A stretch of 64,000 nt of DNA from Stropharia rugosoannulata (GCA_028532985.1 JANCIK010000004.1:2170001-2234000), one strand, 5' to 3'. Positions 20,046 through 31,636 are shown, numbered from the stretch's first letter. The notes: a model not told the origin generated them from the sequence alone. Numbers and translations are program-made.

Positions 20046-21218
20046 GGTCTTTACCTTATTCAGACTTCTTAATAGGCAAATCTTTCCTCATCATTCAAAA
20101 TCATTGGGCAACACCCAAAAGTCTGCAGACAAGCTCTCAAGGCAGAGGGCAATGCAGGAAACAACCTCAGATATCTGATTCCATTTTGAAGCTACTTAGA
20201 ATTTAGAATTTTCAGAATTAAATAAATAATTGAATAGATATATTGATTCTGCATTTGGTTAATGATTTATCTGAGTTTATGTGTAACCTTGGTGTGACCT
20301 CAATCATAAAGCTTGTTATCCCACTTGTGTGTAACAAACAGATTTGTTGCATAAGTGTCCTGTGGTAACATATATTGTCTGATGTGTAAGCTATTAGTGT
20401 GTTTTCTATGGCGGGTCCCAGCAGACAAAACTATTAGAAATAAATACCTAACTTTACAAACAGCCTGGTAGACATATTTTGTATTCTACATCTTTAAGTG
20501 TTGTGTAAGACCTTTAACTATTATTTTGCTTTTGAATAAGGGAAAAAAACAAAAACTTAGAAAGCTGAGTATAACTTTCCATCTTTACAAATATAAGTTT
20601 TGAAATGATTAACCTAATAACAATAACAATTAATTTCCCTTTGTCAATGTTATCATTCTATTTATAACTTTACAACTTTTCACATCACCTGCCCAACTTG
20701 ATTTTCTATTTATAAACTTTATAACTTTTAAAATCAGCAGCACATTGGTGGTGCATTCCACCTGGACATTGGAGACAATGCAATAGTGGAGGCATTGTCT
20801 GAGGATGAGGACCATGTCCCCATTGGTGTTGTGATATATCTAAGGTGCATGTATGCCTACATGTTGAGGAGATAAACCCACTCATGCAGAGAGGTAAGGT
20901 AGATGTCATCCATTGTCAACCAGGTCACATGGTCCCAATGTGACAGTCCAAAAAAGGGCAAAACATGTTAATTTGAGCTAAAAGATAAGGTAGAGAATGT
21001 CCATATCCTGCCAATGTCATGTGCTGTCTGTGACAGTGAAAAAAAAAGGCAACTGGACACTAATTTACCAGAAAGGTGTGTTTTTCTCCCCTCTGTTTGA
21101 TTTTTGCCCAAATCTGTTCCCAACACTTTGTTGGGAAAACAATTTGACATGTTATAGTACCATTTTTGTAATGGTTCAATGAGAAATGATGACAAAATAA
21201 GAGAAATACTAGAGTGTA
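20046..21218. other. AT-rich stretch, no gene recognised
   Basis: No frame with recognisable domains is present. It contains one member (20902-20929 and 20991-21020) of a pair of inverted sequence blocks whose partners lie near 24,665-25,243. It probably consists of decayed transposon DNA. Confidence 0.5.
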
Positions 21219-21752
21219 TGTTATGATACCTTTTTCTTTCTTACACCATCTCGTCCTTATCTTATCATGATAAGATCCTTCTTATCTTATCACATTGTTC
21301 CCGCTTCCCTTTACTTAAGCAAACAATCTCGTGTTTGTATTTCTACTTACAGACCTTCTCACCAGAGAGAGAACAAATATTAGTTCCCCTCTCGTGCCCG
21401 TGGAACCCTGTCCCACACCCATGGCAGAGGAACCTGAGCATTAGTTACTTCTTACTTCGCTCCCTTGCCCCTTTGGACTCCGTGTAGTCCTGTAGTTATT
21501 TATATCATAAGACAACAGGTATATAAGATGTAGTAGATACCGGGCTAACTCTCTAGTTAGTTCTTTAAGAATCTTACCTCTTTTACCTTTCTTCAACTTA
21601 GGGCTCATAAGTCGGCTAACTCTCTCTTTACAACTCTGTCTCATCGCTTGATAAGACATTTATTGAGAGATCATCTTGAACCTTTGATTGAACGATCAAG
21701 AGATTAGATCGATTGTCCAGGACTTATAGACTCTGTCTTCGAAGTCCTAACA
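21219..21752 (+). repeat. Solo LTR, third family, with perfect 5-bp duplication
   Basis: The 534-bp segment starts TGTTATGATACC and ends AAGTCCTAACA, with TGTTA...TAACA inverted ends. GTGTA lies on both sides (21214-21218 and 21753-21757). A TATATAAG motif near 21513 fits an LTR promoter in plus orientation. A second copy is at 23450-23990 in the opposite orientation. Confidence 0.88.
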
Positions 21753-21757
21753 GTGTA

Positions 21758-22259
21758 CCTGCCTTCCGAGCTCTAAACATGTCAATGGGCTGCCAAAAAT
21801 GCTCCACTTTGGCATGCTGTGCAAACTTTTACAAAGAAGTGGACGAGAATCCAATCCTGAAGATTTATGGATGCATATAACCAAGGGCTCAATGGCAGAC
21901 AGGCTGCTTGGGCAACTAGAAGATACCATTGAAGGACCTTGTTTGGGTCTGGTCAAGCGCTCAGTGATGGCCCATTTGTATGTCCTGCTAGAAATGATCT
22001 AACACAACACAACCAACAACCACAACAAAACACACAACCAATCTCAAACAAATGCTTCTTTAATGCAAAGTTGGGGGTCTATGTACAAAAGAAAGACACA
22101 GTTGTCTTTTATAATATAAGCCGGGTAAACATTTTCTTAACATAAAGACTCAGCCCAAGGGGCGTGGTGGTATAGTGTGATAAGTGTAGTTTGTATGCAT
22201 ATAATGCAAGGTGCTCGAATGAGACTTAGTCTGACACGATGATCAGAAAGAGAACTGAA
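21758..22259. other. Transposon remnant without a recognised gene
   Basis: Only short frames are present. It includes an A/C-rich segment (22005-22050). The sequence near 22158 (GGGGCGTGGTGGTATAGTG) loosely resembles a tRNA 5' half but lacks a good B box. Confidence 0.4.
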
Positions 22260-22261
22260 AA

Positions 22262-22388
22262 CTGTTTAACCGCTCCAGGTATGTGTGCAACGACACTGCC
22301 TGCAAAATAACCGCTCCAGGTATACACATAGTATTGCCTGCAAAATTAAACCGCTCCAGGTATACATTAAACGTTGCCTGCAAAACTG
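22262..22388 (+). repeat. Short tandem repeat, about 42-bp unit, three copies
   Basis: Three units each contain AACCGCTCCAGGTAT and then TGCCTGCAAAA: starts near 22269, 22309 and 22350. Spacer bases between the two conserved boxes vary. Confidence 0.7.
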
Positions 22389-22904
22389 CTTCCAGACTCA
22401 AGACTTAGTCAAGTAATCTGTCAAAAGCTTTGAACTCTCTCTAAACTCGCAGTGAGGACTTTAAACCATATATATTCACTCTGGGTAAATCTACTCAGGG
22501 GAACCTGCTATTCTATGTTACATGCTGGGGTATTTATATGTTTCTGGGAGACAGGTTTTCATAGGCACCCAGAGGTGTTCTCTACTAAAACCTCACACCC
22601 GATTGGTTTGTAGGTCCATACAGTTCTGCCCGTTTAATTACATTTTAGTTGTTCTAGATGAGTGGAGTAAGAATTTGAAATAACTGAAAAAGGATAGATT
22701 CTGGAGGCTTGTCAGGAATGAGCCTATTTTTAGAACGGTTAAACCTTCTTTTGGTGCCTGGGCATCTGTCTGCCTCCTGAGTACAGTCAGTTTTACTACG
22801 CCTTGGCTTTTTGGAATGTAAGCCGGGACAGAGTTACCCCACTGGTGAGTCATCTCGCCTCTGACTGTACCTGCTTTTCAGGGTCTATCAGGCTCCTGCC
22901 AAAT
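22389..22904. other. Stretch without a recognised gene
   Basis: Only short, unconvincing frames are seen. It lies between the tandem repeat and the dispersed AGCCYGGTATAAT repeats and is probably part of the same decayed element. Confidence 0.4.
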
Positions 22905-23400
22905 AGCCTGCTATATTCCCTCTGTATGGCCAGTATGAGGCCTTGCTAATTAGCCTGGTAGAACTGTCTAAGTTTATTAGCCTGGCTTATTGACCTTTTG
23001 CTAATTAACCTGGTATAATGTTCAATCAAACAGCCCGGTATAACAACTAAGTCATTTAGCCCGGTATAATGCCTAAGTCAAATAGCCTGGTATAATTACT
23101 CGAGTTAAATAATCCGGCATAATGATCTGCTTTTCCTAATCTCTTGTTTTCAATGGCTGGTTTTTAGAAGACTGACCTGCTATAAGTCTCTAGTCGAGTT
23201 TTGTCATCATGGTTGGTGTCATTTAACACAGTATAATTTAACCCGGTATAATGCCTCTGCTTTTGCATTCTATTTAACCTGCTTATCTGACTTCCTTGAA
23301 ATTGAAGACATTACTAAGTGTATTTCTTGGGTAGTAACTTTACATTTAGCCCAGTATAATTATACCGGGTTAAATGCAAAGTGTACCTATGCCCTCCTTT
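22905..23400 (+). repeat. Cluster of short dispersed repeats, consensus TTTAGCCCGGTATAATG
   Basis: At least ten variants of TTTARCCYGGTATAAT are spaced about 20-60 bp apart between 22,910 and 23,380, for example near 23,005, 23,032, 23,057, 23,084, 23,233 and 23,345. Near 23,345-23,375 two copies face each other as a perfect-looking palindrome. Clusters like this occur as subterminal transposase-binding sites, but no matching transposase is seen. Confidence 0.65.
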
Positions 23401-23449
23401 GTGCTGGGCTTATTATTATTTTAACTTTAAGCCAGTCAGATGCACTTAT

Positions 23450-23990
23450 TGTTAGGGCTTCGAAGACAGAGTCTATAAGTCCTGGACAATTGATCTAATC
23501 TCTTGATCATATGGTCAAAGGTTCGAGACCAATCTCTTGACAAATGTCTTGCCAAGCAACAAGACAGAGTCGTGAAGAGAGAGTTAGCCGACTTATGAGC
23601 CCTAAGTCTAGTAAAGGTAAAAGAGGTAAGATTCTCAAAGAACTAACTGGAGAGTTAGCTTGGTATCTACTACATCTTATATACCTGTTATTGTATGATA
23701 TAAATAGTCGTAGAATTACACAGAGTTCAAAGCAGTAAGGGAGTAAGGCGGGAAGCAGCTAATACTCAGGTTCCTCTACCATGGGCATGGGGCACATTTC
23801 CACAAGTGTGAGAAAGAGAAGTAATCCTTGCTCTCTTTCTAGAAGGAAAGGTTGTAAGTAAAAATACAAGCACAAGATTGTTTGCCCAAATAAAAGGGAA
23901 CCAAGGACAGCATGATAAGATAAGAAAGATCATATCACGATAAGATAAGAGACGGGGGGATCAGAGAGAGGAAAGCAAGCGTTGATAACA
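23450..23990 (-). repeat. Solo LTR, third family, opposite orientation, perfect 5-bp duplication
   Basis: The 541-bp segment begins TGTTAGGGCTTCG and ends GTTGATAACA. It is the reverse complement of the family member at 21219-21752. CTTAT is duplicated on both sides (23445-23449 and 23991-23995). Because each LTR has its own target duplication, the two are independent insertions. Confidence 0.88.
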
Positions 23991-25242
23991 CTTATAAGCC
24001 ATACTGGTCCTGCAACTAAGTCCAACCTTAAAGGTTTATTAACCTGCTTGTTTAAAGTCTCTTGGTTTACTCTCCAGTTAAGTTCTTTAACATGGACAGT
24101 TACTGTCGTCACTTTTACTTAAGCTTTTAGTGTGGTTTTGCTTATAGTTAAAATAGCCCACTTAATTGATTAAGTGGAGGTCTACACTTGTCTTCATTAT
24201 TCTCTGTCTCTCATTGGGTCATACTGAAGTCTTTAATACGACTTTAATAGTCTAGACTACTGAAATGATAGGATTTATAGTAAAATTGCAAAATTTCATG
24301 GCCAGGCACTTAGGTGCCCTATCACTGTGGCCACCATGTCTTACCAGATTCAATCCTGGCTGAGCTCGAGAGGTGGAAACATGGTGGAAAGGGCGAGATA
24401 TGCATGGAACAAAGTGAGTTATTGACGATCAATCATGATCTCTCATCATCTGATACAGCCAAACTTGTAACTATTATTTCTCTGGCAGTTTTTGATCTAT
24501 CTCTCTCAAACTTGATATTTAGGTAGCTTACATACTATTAAACAAAACATTGGAGCTATATTTTTTGTTACTGGTCTCTTTGTGGTGCAATACTGTGTCC
24601 ATGGTTTCTCCAAGGTACACTTTCCTGTTTTGGGGCTGTTTGTCATGGAAAAGTCACTCCACATGATGTTGGCAGGATATGGACATCCTCTACAGGCTTA
24701 TAATTTTGAGATAGTGGAGCGCATTTTTGGGAAATCTACTTCCTGGCAAATATGTATTAGTCCAAAATACACACTCTAGCTAAGTTTGGCAGATTGAGGA
24801 AAAGAATTGCTATAGTTATTTATGAAAATATGTAGACTGCCTCATTTATCTCAGTCGCATCTCCTAATCTCACCAATTACAAGCCAATTAATGCATTTTT
24901 GGCATAAAATGGGATGCAGAAAGAGAAAGGATATGGTTGTTAGACAAGAAATGTGCAAAGGCAGCTTATAGGCAATGACATCTGACAAGTGTTCTCATAA
25001 CTGATTCAGAAAGTGAACTTCATTTCAAAATAACTTTGCACATAATGCTCTGATTGTCCCCATTCTTGGAAATAACATTCTCAGGTATGTACTCTACATT
25101 TGCCAGAAAGCAGATTCCTCTCTATTGTGATTAAACCCCCAAAATATGTCCCCTGTTATTTCTCCATGCTTTTTTCACCTTATTTGGACGGTTGGGTCAC
25201 AGAAAAGTCACATCTTGTGACCTGGTTGACAATGGATGACAT
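23991..25242. other. Transposon-island stretch, no gene recognised
   Basis: Only short frames are present. Blocks at 24662-24700 and 25216-25243 are inverted matches to 20991-21020 and 20902-20929, so part of this DNA is an inverted copy of the sequence left of the first solo LTR. A segment near 24,300-24,375 has a fair B box (AGATTCAATCC) and may be a decayed SINE. Confidence 0.4.
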
Positions 25243-25975
25243 CAAGGGGCTATGCCCAGTAGATTCCGAGACATTGACACCAGCTCGAACCCACCTCTGA
25301 TGGCTTGCAGGGTCCTGCCCGCTAAAAAGTTCTCAATTCACACGGTGGGTCCAGCTAAGGAGAATTTCGCAGGGGGGGTCTGGCTAAGCTCGAAACTTGC
25401 AGGCCCTCGTGTAGATTTCATGTATCATTTTTGGAGAGAGCAAGGCAAAATATGTATATTCTGAAGGATACTTGTACATAAATGGGAATACAACAGTACA
25501 TTATTGTCAAAGCAGTTTGCTAGGACCTGGCTGTTGTGAACTTGAGTCATTAGACAATGCCGAGACGCTCAATATTCTGCATTTTCGACCAGACATCACC
25601 ATTTGATCGAGAGTCTCGCTATCTGGTAATTTCTCTCTTTCCTGCTCCTCAGAAACAGTTTTCATCGCTATTCCAAGTTTCTGCACTTCCTTCTGAGAAA
25701 TGAATGTCAAGACAAACATTTGAACAGGTAGGATCTTTTGTCGAGGGCTTGCAAGTCTGTGTCCTGGTGATATGTTTCCATGTGTACTTTGAAATTATAT
25801 TTCCAGAATGTTGCCAGTTGAGTTTCAAGCTTAGCCAGACCCCCCCTGCGAAATTCTCCTTAGCTGGACCCACCGTGTGAATTGAGAACTTTTTAGCGGG
25901 CAGGACCCTGCAAGCCATCAGAGGTGGGTTCGAGCTGGTGTCGATGTCTCGGAATCTACCGGGCGTAGCCCCTTG
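25243..25975. mobile_element. 733-bp inverted-repeat element (MITE-like) next to the PEBP gene
   Basis: Terminal inverted repeats of about 150 bp begin CAAGGGGCTAYGCCC at 25243 and mirror at 25975. Both arms contain GATTCCGAGACAT and a segment ending GGTCTGGCTAAGCTYG. The unique middle (about 25,400-25,820) has no transposase. No convincing target duplication was found. It ends 115 bp upstream of the PEBP start codon and may influence its promoter. The class is not assigned. Confidence 0.75.
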
Positions 25976-26090
25976 GTCACGACTCGTGAAGAAGGGCGAT
26001 CAGTCACATCTTGCTCTGTCACAATCTTCCACCCATCACATGAACGTTACAGTCCCCGTTCAAACGTTCACTCTCTACATTGCTTCCATC

Positions 26091-27266
26091 ATGATCTCAG
26101 TTTCTATTATTACGGCTCTCCTTCTCGCATCTTTTGCGTCTGCACAGACACCTGTGTCTGTGGAGGCAATTGAAGCGCATTTCCAACAATCCGATATCGT
26201 TCCCGACTTATTACCGTCTTTCAACCCTTCAGCTCTGATCTCTTTGAGCTTCGCTGGTACGTATACAAAATTTATATTTAACACAGCGTCTATTTTATTT
26301 ATATGTTACCGTACTCACCCAACATCCATAGGTGTCGGTGATGTTCAGCCTGGCCAACTGTTCAAGAAAGAACGTAGGTCGGTTCCAAGCTAAAATGCTT
26401 TATGCAGCTAATGCATTGTACTGCAGAGGTTTCTCCTACCCCAACTGTATCCATCACTCCTGCCAACTCTTCCGTGTCGTTGGCGGGTACCTATACATTA
26501 GCAATGGTGGATGCGGATATTGTAGGAAGTAAGCTCGCAGAGGGCCAAACACGTCACTGGCTAGTTAATGGCGTTACGATCGATGGTACGGATCGTTTGG
26601 TCACTAAATTTTCCGCGGGTCACTCTCATTCACCTCGATCATAGGAACAACTCTGTCCAACTCATCTGCTGTGGCAATTACGCAGTATGCCGGCCCATGG
26701 CCAGCGTCCGGTAGCGGTCCTCACCGGTAGATTTGCCTCTATGCGTCTTGGTTAGCTCTTGATATCTGACCCCTATTCAGTTATGTAGTGTTGTTATACT
26801 CCCAACCCTCGTCTTTCAAGGCACCGACCGCCTACTCTCAGCCAAATATGGGAGTCTCAGCATTTGATTTCAACGCATATGTCCAAGTATGTTCTTCGTG
26901 TGACTCTTTAGTGGCAAAATTTGACTATTTCTCAGGATAGCGGATTAGGACCACTTGTCGCGGTGCGTAACTATTGCGAGTAACTTACATACATACAAAG
27001 AGTGCTTATATTTTTGTTAGGGTACTTACTTCACCGTCGAGGAAGGTACTGCTACCGTCTCAGTCGAGCCTACATCTGCTGTTGTCACTTCGACTCTGCC
27101 TGGTGCCGCTTCCCAAACTTCTGTCGCAACGTCGTCCTCGTCCACTTCCGCTGCTAAACCAACGGGCACGGATTCCGCCAGTAGTGGCGCCACAGCATTG
27201 AATAACAAATTCGTAGCATTTACTGCTTGTGGTTTCTTATCTGGATTGTTGCTATTCCTCAATTGA
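26091..27266 (+). CDS. Secreted PEBP-like protein with C-terminal anchor
   Basis: A phosphatidylethanolamine-binding-protein family member; these bind phospholipid-like ligands, and in fungi secreted forms are of unknown role. Exons follow GT...AG sites: 26091-26258, 26331-26373, 26426-26585, 26646-26728, 26780-26888, then short exons to 27266. The N-terminus (ISVSIITALLLASFASAQ) is a signal peptide. Family marks are GVGDVQPGQLF, DADIVG (the DPD position), TRHWLVNGV, GPHRYVVLLYSQP and GLGPLVAGTYF. A Ser/Thr/Ala-rich tail and a final hydrophobic run (FTACGFLSGLLLFLN) suggest a GPI or membrane anchor. An in-frame ATG 51 bp upstream is possible, but the chosen one gives the better signal peptide. 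A CA/TA microsatellite follows at about 27340-27370. Confidence 0.9.
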
Positions 27267-27337
27267 GACGTCGTCAGCTGTATGTACTGTTACGAACAGT
27301 GTCCTTCTCAGTATTCCAAATTTACACATTCCTTTCA

Positions 27338-27371
<34 letters not shown>

Positions 27372-27517
27372 TACCTTTATGCACCCACGAATATGACATT
27401 CGCAGGTTTAATTCCAACTACGGAGATATATTTGAAGCTTGACTCTTTAAAAAGTATTCAAAAAAGAGAGTAAACATGACAATGACTAGATGAAATAGCA
27501 GTTGTATATGTGGCAGC

Positions 27518-30282
27518 TCATCGTGCATCGTAACGATCACGAGCCTGCAGGCAATGGTAGTTAGTTGAGCAACGTTGTACGTAGAAATACACACTCACGG
27601 AATCCTGAGCCATATGCACATAACTTCCAAATCCTTCTGCGTATTTCCCCAAATCTTTACCCTTGCTAGCCCCTAACCCAACACCAGGGGTGTAAACAGC
27701 AGTTTCGCTAATGCAGTGGTCAGTTATCAGTGATCAGAAAAGATATCTTACTTACATAGGATTAACACGTCCGTCACCTTCGGAGCCCAATCCTGTCCCT
27801 TCCTTCCACCCCATCATCTTGAGAAGTTTGCTACCGACGTTGCTTTCGTCTTTGACAAGTTGCTGTTGCACTATTGGTGTTGCGGGAATCGCTGGTACGA
27901 TAGCTTCAATCTGGCGTTTCTTCGATATTACATCTTTATCGGGGAGAGGCATATCAGGTTGATTGAACAAAGTCCTCCGCTCAGAAGCGCGGTCACGATA
28001 CTTGGGTTGATCTGTCACAGGCCCCGCCCTCCTTGCAGCGACTTTCTGTTTAGCAATTTCCCTAAGGTTAACATCCTTGTAATTTTTCTAAACATGTGTT
28101 TTGAGTAACTTGGTCAGTGTCATAAATATGTATATAACACACCTTGTGTAATTCGGATTCTTTATTATGTCTTTTTAAAACGTCTAATGTCTTGAATTGT
28201 CTTGCGCAAAGCAGGCACATTAGGGTCTTTACGTCCGAAAACTCAAAGTCGGTTTCAGAGTCCGCAGGAGCTTTTGCATCAGCCTTCGTACTCGTCGTCA
28301 TAGGTGGCAAGTGCTCTTGCGGATATGGAGCTTCCTTTTATTTACAGGCAAAGGGTCAGTCCCTACACATTGATGCCAGACGGTCTACTTACCGACGATG
28401 ACGGCCCAGCGATATCATGGGACAACTCCTCCTGCACTTGATTCCATTTGTGGATATTGCTAACTGTCTATCAAGAAACACAAGGGAATTATAATGGTTT
28501 TCAATGTCTTAGGATATAAGCTAACCTTCTTACTAGCTATCAACGGGGCAACCTTTTTCACTGCAATTGCTGGTAACATATATTAAGACGGTGAGCGCAA
28601 GTTATACTCTCCTACTTACGTTTATTGGGTTCGGACCCATTCTCTTCCGTTACATCCTCCGAATTAGCTGAATCATCTAAAGAAAGACTTATAGATTTGA
28701 TAGTGCTTATGGCAGGTTTCACAGGTCCTTTGTTGAAGCTCAGCATTACAGGTTTATCCGTTACAGGAAGTGCTGATGGAGCTGAAGCGCCGGTTTTTAC
28801 ATGATGGTCCGCTTCGTCTAAGAGATAATTGAGATGAACAACAGTGAAAAATGGAAGCTTGACCTTACGTTTCGTTTTTTTCTTTTCCTTCTTGTCTTTC
28901 GTTTGCGGGGTGGGCAAAGAAGGTTCTTCCACCTTAAACTCCAGAACCGCGACAGTAGAAGATTCATCCCAGTATCGGACCCACCCGTCGTGCGAACCTC
29001 CTAAACTAGGGGTTGAAACCAGGCATGCTTCATCGCGTGAAAGAAAATCGGTGACTGGTTGGAACGAATAAGGATGAGCAAATGATGCGGCAACAGGTCG
29101 ATCCGATATACGGAAGCCGGATGGGTGTAACGTAGGAGACATAGTCGCAGCAAGGACAGCAGATGCAGACTGTAATGCTTAAATAAGAGTGGGGCCTAAC
29201 GGGGAGGAGAGTAAACAGCCTACTTGAACGTCCACAAATTCTACAAACGCAAAACCGAAGCTGGCCATGGTTATCTTGTCCTTTATGAGAATGATGCGGC
29301 GCATCCCTTTAGCGCCTTCCTTTCCAGGGCCCGAAGAAGCAAGCATAGCCTGGTATATGGCTTGCGGCCCAGAAAGTGGGTCCAAGCCTCTGAAAAGCAG
29401 CAAGGGACTCTGAGAATTGCCAATATCGCGGGTACCGTCGTTCATATTGCCGCGATTCAAACGACCTTTGTCATGTGGCATGGCGCTTTGAGAGTAATCA
29501 ATCTTGACTCTTCGTCCATTGTGAGGTATGCCGGTTTCAAGCGCTTTATAGAAAGTTGCAGTAGCTGAAGCTCCATGTGAAGCCGGTGGAGGCATTTGTA
29601 TGAACGGAAATAGCGGGTCAACGAATGCCCGTGCGTGTTCGACGCTTGTAAATTGTGCAAAGCCGAAGCCTTTCGAAGAACCTTAGAAACCCAACGGCGA
29701 AGTAGGTTAATTAATGCATGTGCAGGAGCAGATACAAAGGTGCAAGTGCCTGATGATCTTTCTCGAATTATTGTCACGGTTTCCACACTACAACCATTGG
29801 AAACGAGGTATGCCTGAAGCTGGGTAGGAAGGGACTTCAGTTTTTAAAAAGTAGTCAAGAACAAGAGAGTCGACAGACATCGGCCTCTGTGAAATCGGGA
29901 TCCAAACCAAGAAATATGACATGAGGACTAGGCTCAGAAGGCACCAGACGTTTCTTAGCGAAACCGCCTACAGCGCCTCGAGAGCGGTCGTCCTGCATGT
30001 TTTCCTGAGCCCAATCCTGATGCTGCTGTCGGTTATATTGCGAGTTGTATGAGGTGTCTTCGTAATGAGTGGCATCGTGCCCCTTGAAAGAAAAGTGTGA
30101 AAGCTTGCAAAACCGGGGACGAGGACGAAACGTACGCCGTTGTTGAACTTTCTCCGTTTTCCTTCGGAATGATAATTGTCTTCGCGTTCTCGGACGTGAG
30201 ACCTGGGGTCTTGAGCGGGCCATTGGTAGTTGTCCTCCCATGAGGAGTCCTTTCCTTTGTCCCATTCGCGGTTGTAAGCCAT
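27518..30282 (-). CDS. RBM5/RBM10-like RNA-binding splicing factor (RRM, C2H2 zinc finger, G-patch)
   Basis: A nuclear splicing regulator by family. From the ATG at 30282: a charged N-terminus (MAYNREWDKGKDSSW), RRM1 with VIFLGLDPDFTEAD and KGFGFAQF, a second RRM-like region (LLLFRGLDPLSG, SFGFAFVEF), a WVRYWDESS segment, a Lys-rich linker, a C2H2-type finger (MCLLCARQF...RHNKESELH) and a G-patch (SNVGSKLLKMMGWKEGTGLG, then GVGLGASKG), ending ARDRYDAR. The domain order matches RBM5/RBM10. It has about ten exons. One intron (about 29750-29680) fits best with a GC donor (TCATCAG/GCACTT) because only that keeps the RRM frame. It diverges from the NDUFB4-like gene with about 210 bp between them. 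The last exon is tiny, after intron 27,593-27,545. Confidence 0.9.
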
Positions 30283-30491
30283 GAGCAGCAGTGAGTGATG
30301 GAAAGAGGCAAGAAACAACACAAACAGAGCACAAACAAACAGCCTCTTTACCCCGACCACAACAGCCATGGGCCACGGTCAGTATTTCCATCATCTCGGG
30401 ACCCTTTCTGTGCTCAATCTTGCCCGTAGGACCTTTGAAAGTATGCTTACAAGTCATATTTGATATTCTTGAGCCATAATAACTCTGTTAG

Positions 30492-30801
30492 GTCGACCCC
30501 GCTATTGAGCGATTCAACACAATGGTACGGATCCTTCATATCCTCTCTAACATTTCCTCAACATCATTTCAGCGCGAGGAGGCGTACTTGCACTTCCGGT
30601 GGACAAACAGGACAGTTCGCACTGCCCTCTTGGGATTTATTGTCGTACCCGCAACTCTGTACTACGTCGCAAGCACCACCAATGTACGTGTCTACGTTCT
30701 TTTGCTGGCTTATATGACAATTTCGTTCACAGAAGCGATGGGACTGGACGGGCAAACTGAAAGGACAGCCATTAGGGACAAAAGTGGCCTCAGAAGCATA
30801 G
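30492..30801 (+). CDS. NDUFB4: NADH:ubiquinone oxidoreductase subunit NDUFB4-like (complex I), first exon unresolved
   Basis: A small accessory membrane subunit of mitochondrial complex I. The exon at 30492-30524 (VDPAIERFNTM) follows a TTAG acceptor. Exon 30573-30675 encodes REEAYLHFRWTNRTVR followed by one transmembrane helix (TALLGFIVVPATLYYVA). Exon 30732-30801 encodes KRWDWTGKLKGQPLG and the stop. The VDPAIERF...FRWT...helix...W-W-GK pattern is that of fungal NDUFB4 (NUO15-type) subunits, and the length is right. The start codon must lie in a short upstream exon that I could not place with certainty; the region 30360-30490 contains candidate ATGs. It converges with COQ7, with 56 bp between stop codons. 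Confidence 0.8.
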
Positions 30802-30857
30802 GCATAGACAGAAGACCTCAATTACAAGTAAATATTCTAATTGCAACATACCTCTCT

Positions 30858-31636
30858 TCAAATCCTCTTGCATAGTTCAATGGCAACCTTACAGCCAGTA
30901 CCAACTACAGTACTTAGAAGGGCATGTGCAGGCGCTCTTTGCGAAAAGTGTTCAACAGCCGTGTCTAAGTGTTCAAGCTCGTCGTCTCTGAATTCACGAA
31001 TGACGTCTTTGAGGAGAGGAAGACTTGGATGTCTCGAGGAGAATGAGTCGAGTTCCTTCAGCTGACTATGCGAAAGAATAAGTATCTTACACGTCCTAAC
31101 AGTAAATAGGTCATACTCGTCGTAATGCTCTCCAATAACGGTTTCCACAGCCTCCGTGCAGGCCATGGCGGAGTCCTTGCCTAATAGTGCCGTAGCGACA
31201 CCAAGCCCATATCCTGCTACTTTGGCCACTTCTGAAAGCATTGTCGGCCTAATTTTGTGTTGGAGTTGTAACTTGTCCATAACTATGAGGTGTTTTTTCT
31301 CTTGGTCCCACATGTCCTTTAGCAAGTTAGTTGTACAACTCACCACAAAGCAGCATGCAATCACACCTGTATGAGTGGCCCCAAATACTTATCCCTGCCC
31401 AGGACGGCTATCTGTCCTTGATAGATGTAATTGGCCGCAATTTCACCTGCTTGATCGATGCGGAGAGCAGCTTCGAGAGCATTCCTTTCTGCCGGCGTCA
31501 AGTCGGAGGGCGTCCCTTGAGTTTCGAGCGCGTTATGCTGAGAGGGTTTGGTATATGCAGCAGACGCCGCTGTATTCAATGACCTCCTTATCTGCGACTT
31601 GCAGACGCAGATGTGGGATGAAGTCCTGAGAAGCAT
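30858..31636 (-). CDS. COQ7: COQ7: 5-demethoxyubiquinone hydroxylase, mitochondrial
   Basis: Di-iron monooxygenase that hydroxylates 5-demethoxyubiquinone in coenzyme Q synthesis at the inner mitochondrial membrane. The N-terminus (MLLRTSSHICVCKSQIRRSL) is a basic targeting presequence. The iron-binding helices are visible: RIDQAGEIAANYIYQGQ, WDQEKKHL, an ACTEAVETVIGEHYD helix, and FRDDELEHLDTA, each supplying Glu or ExxH ligands. The region AGYGLGVATALLG is typical. Three exons are joined at GPLIQ/DMWDQ (intron about 31369-31320) and YD/DQLKEL (intron about 31120-31065). Length about 215 residues matches the family. It is divergent from the PTRRVR gene, with 181 bp between the start codons. 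Confidence 0.95.

Noticed and set aside
22150..22240. A tRNA-like start (GTGGTATAGTG) as a possible tRNA gene or SINE head.
   Set aside because: The A box fails at the last position, no acceptor pairing exists, and the downstream B box is poor.
21219..23990. Two inverted copies of a 540-bp repeat looked like the long ends of one foldback transposon.
   Set aside because: Each copy has its own TG...CA ends and its own perfect 5-bp duplication (GTGTA and CTTAT), so they are two independent solo LTRs.
24300..24400. A possible SINE with B box AGATTCAATCC.
   Set aside because: There is no convincing A box, poly-A tail or target duplication. It is kept only as a remark in the stretch description.
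27752..28018. The G-patch exon taken as a separate small gene.
   Set aside because: Splice sites and domain order join it to the RRM and zinc-finger exons of the RBM5/10-like gene.
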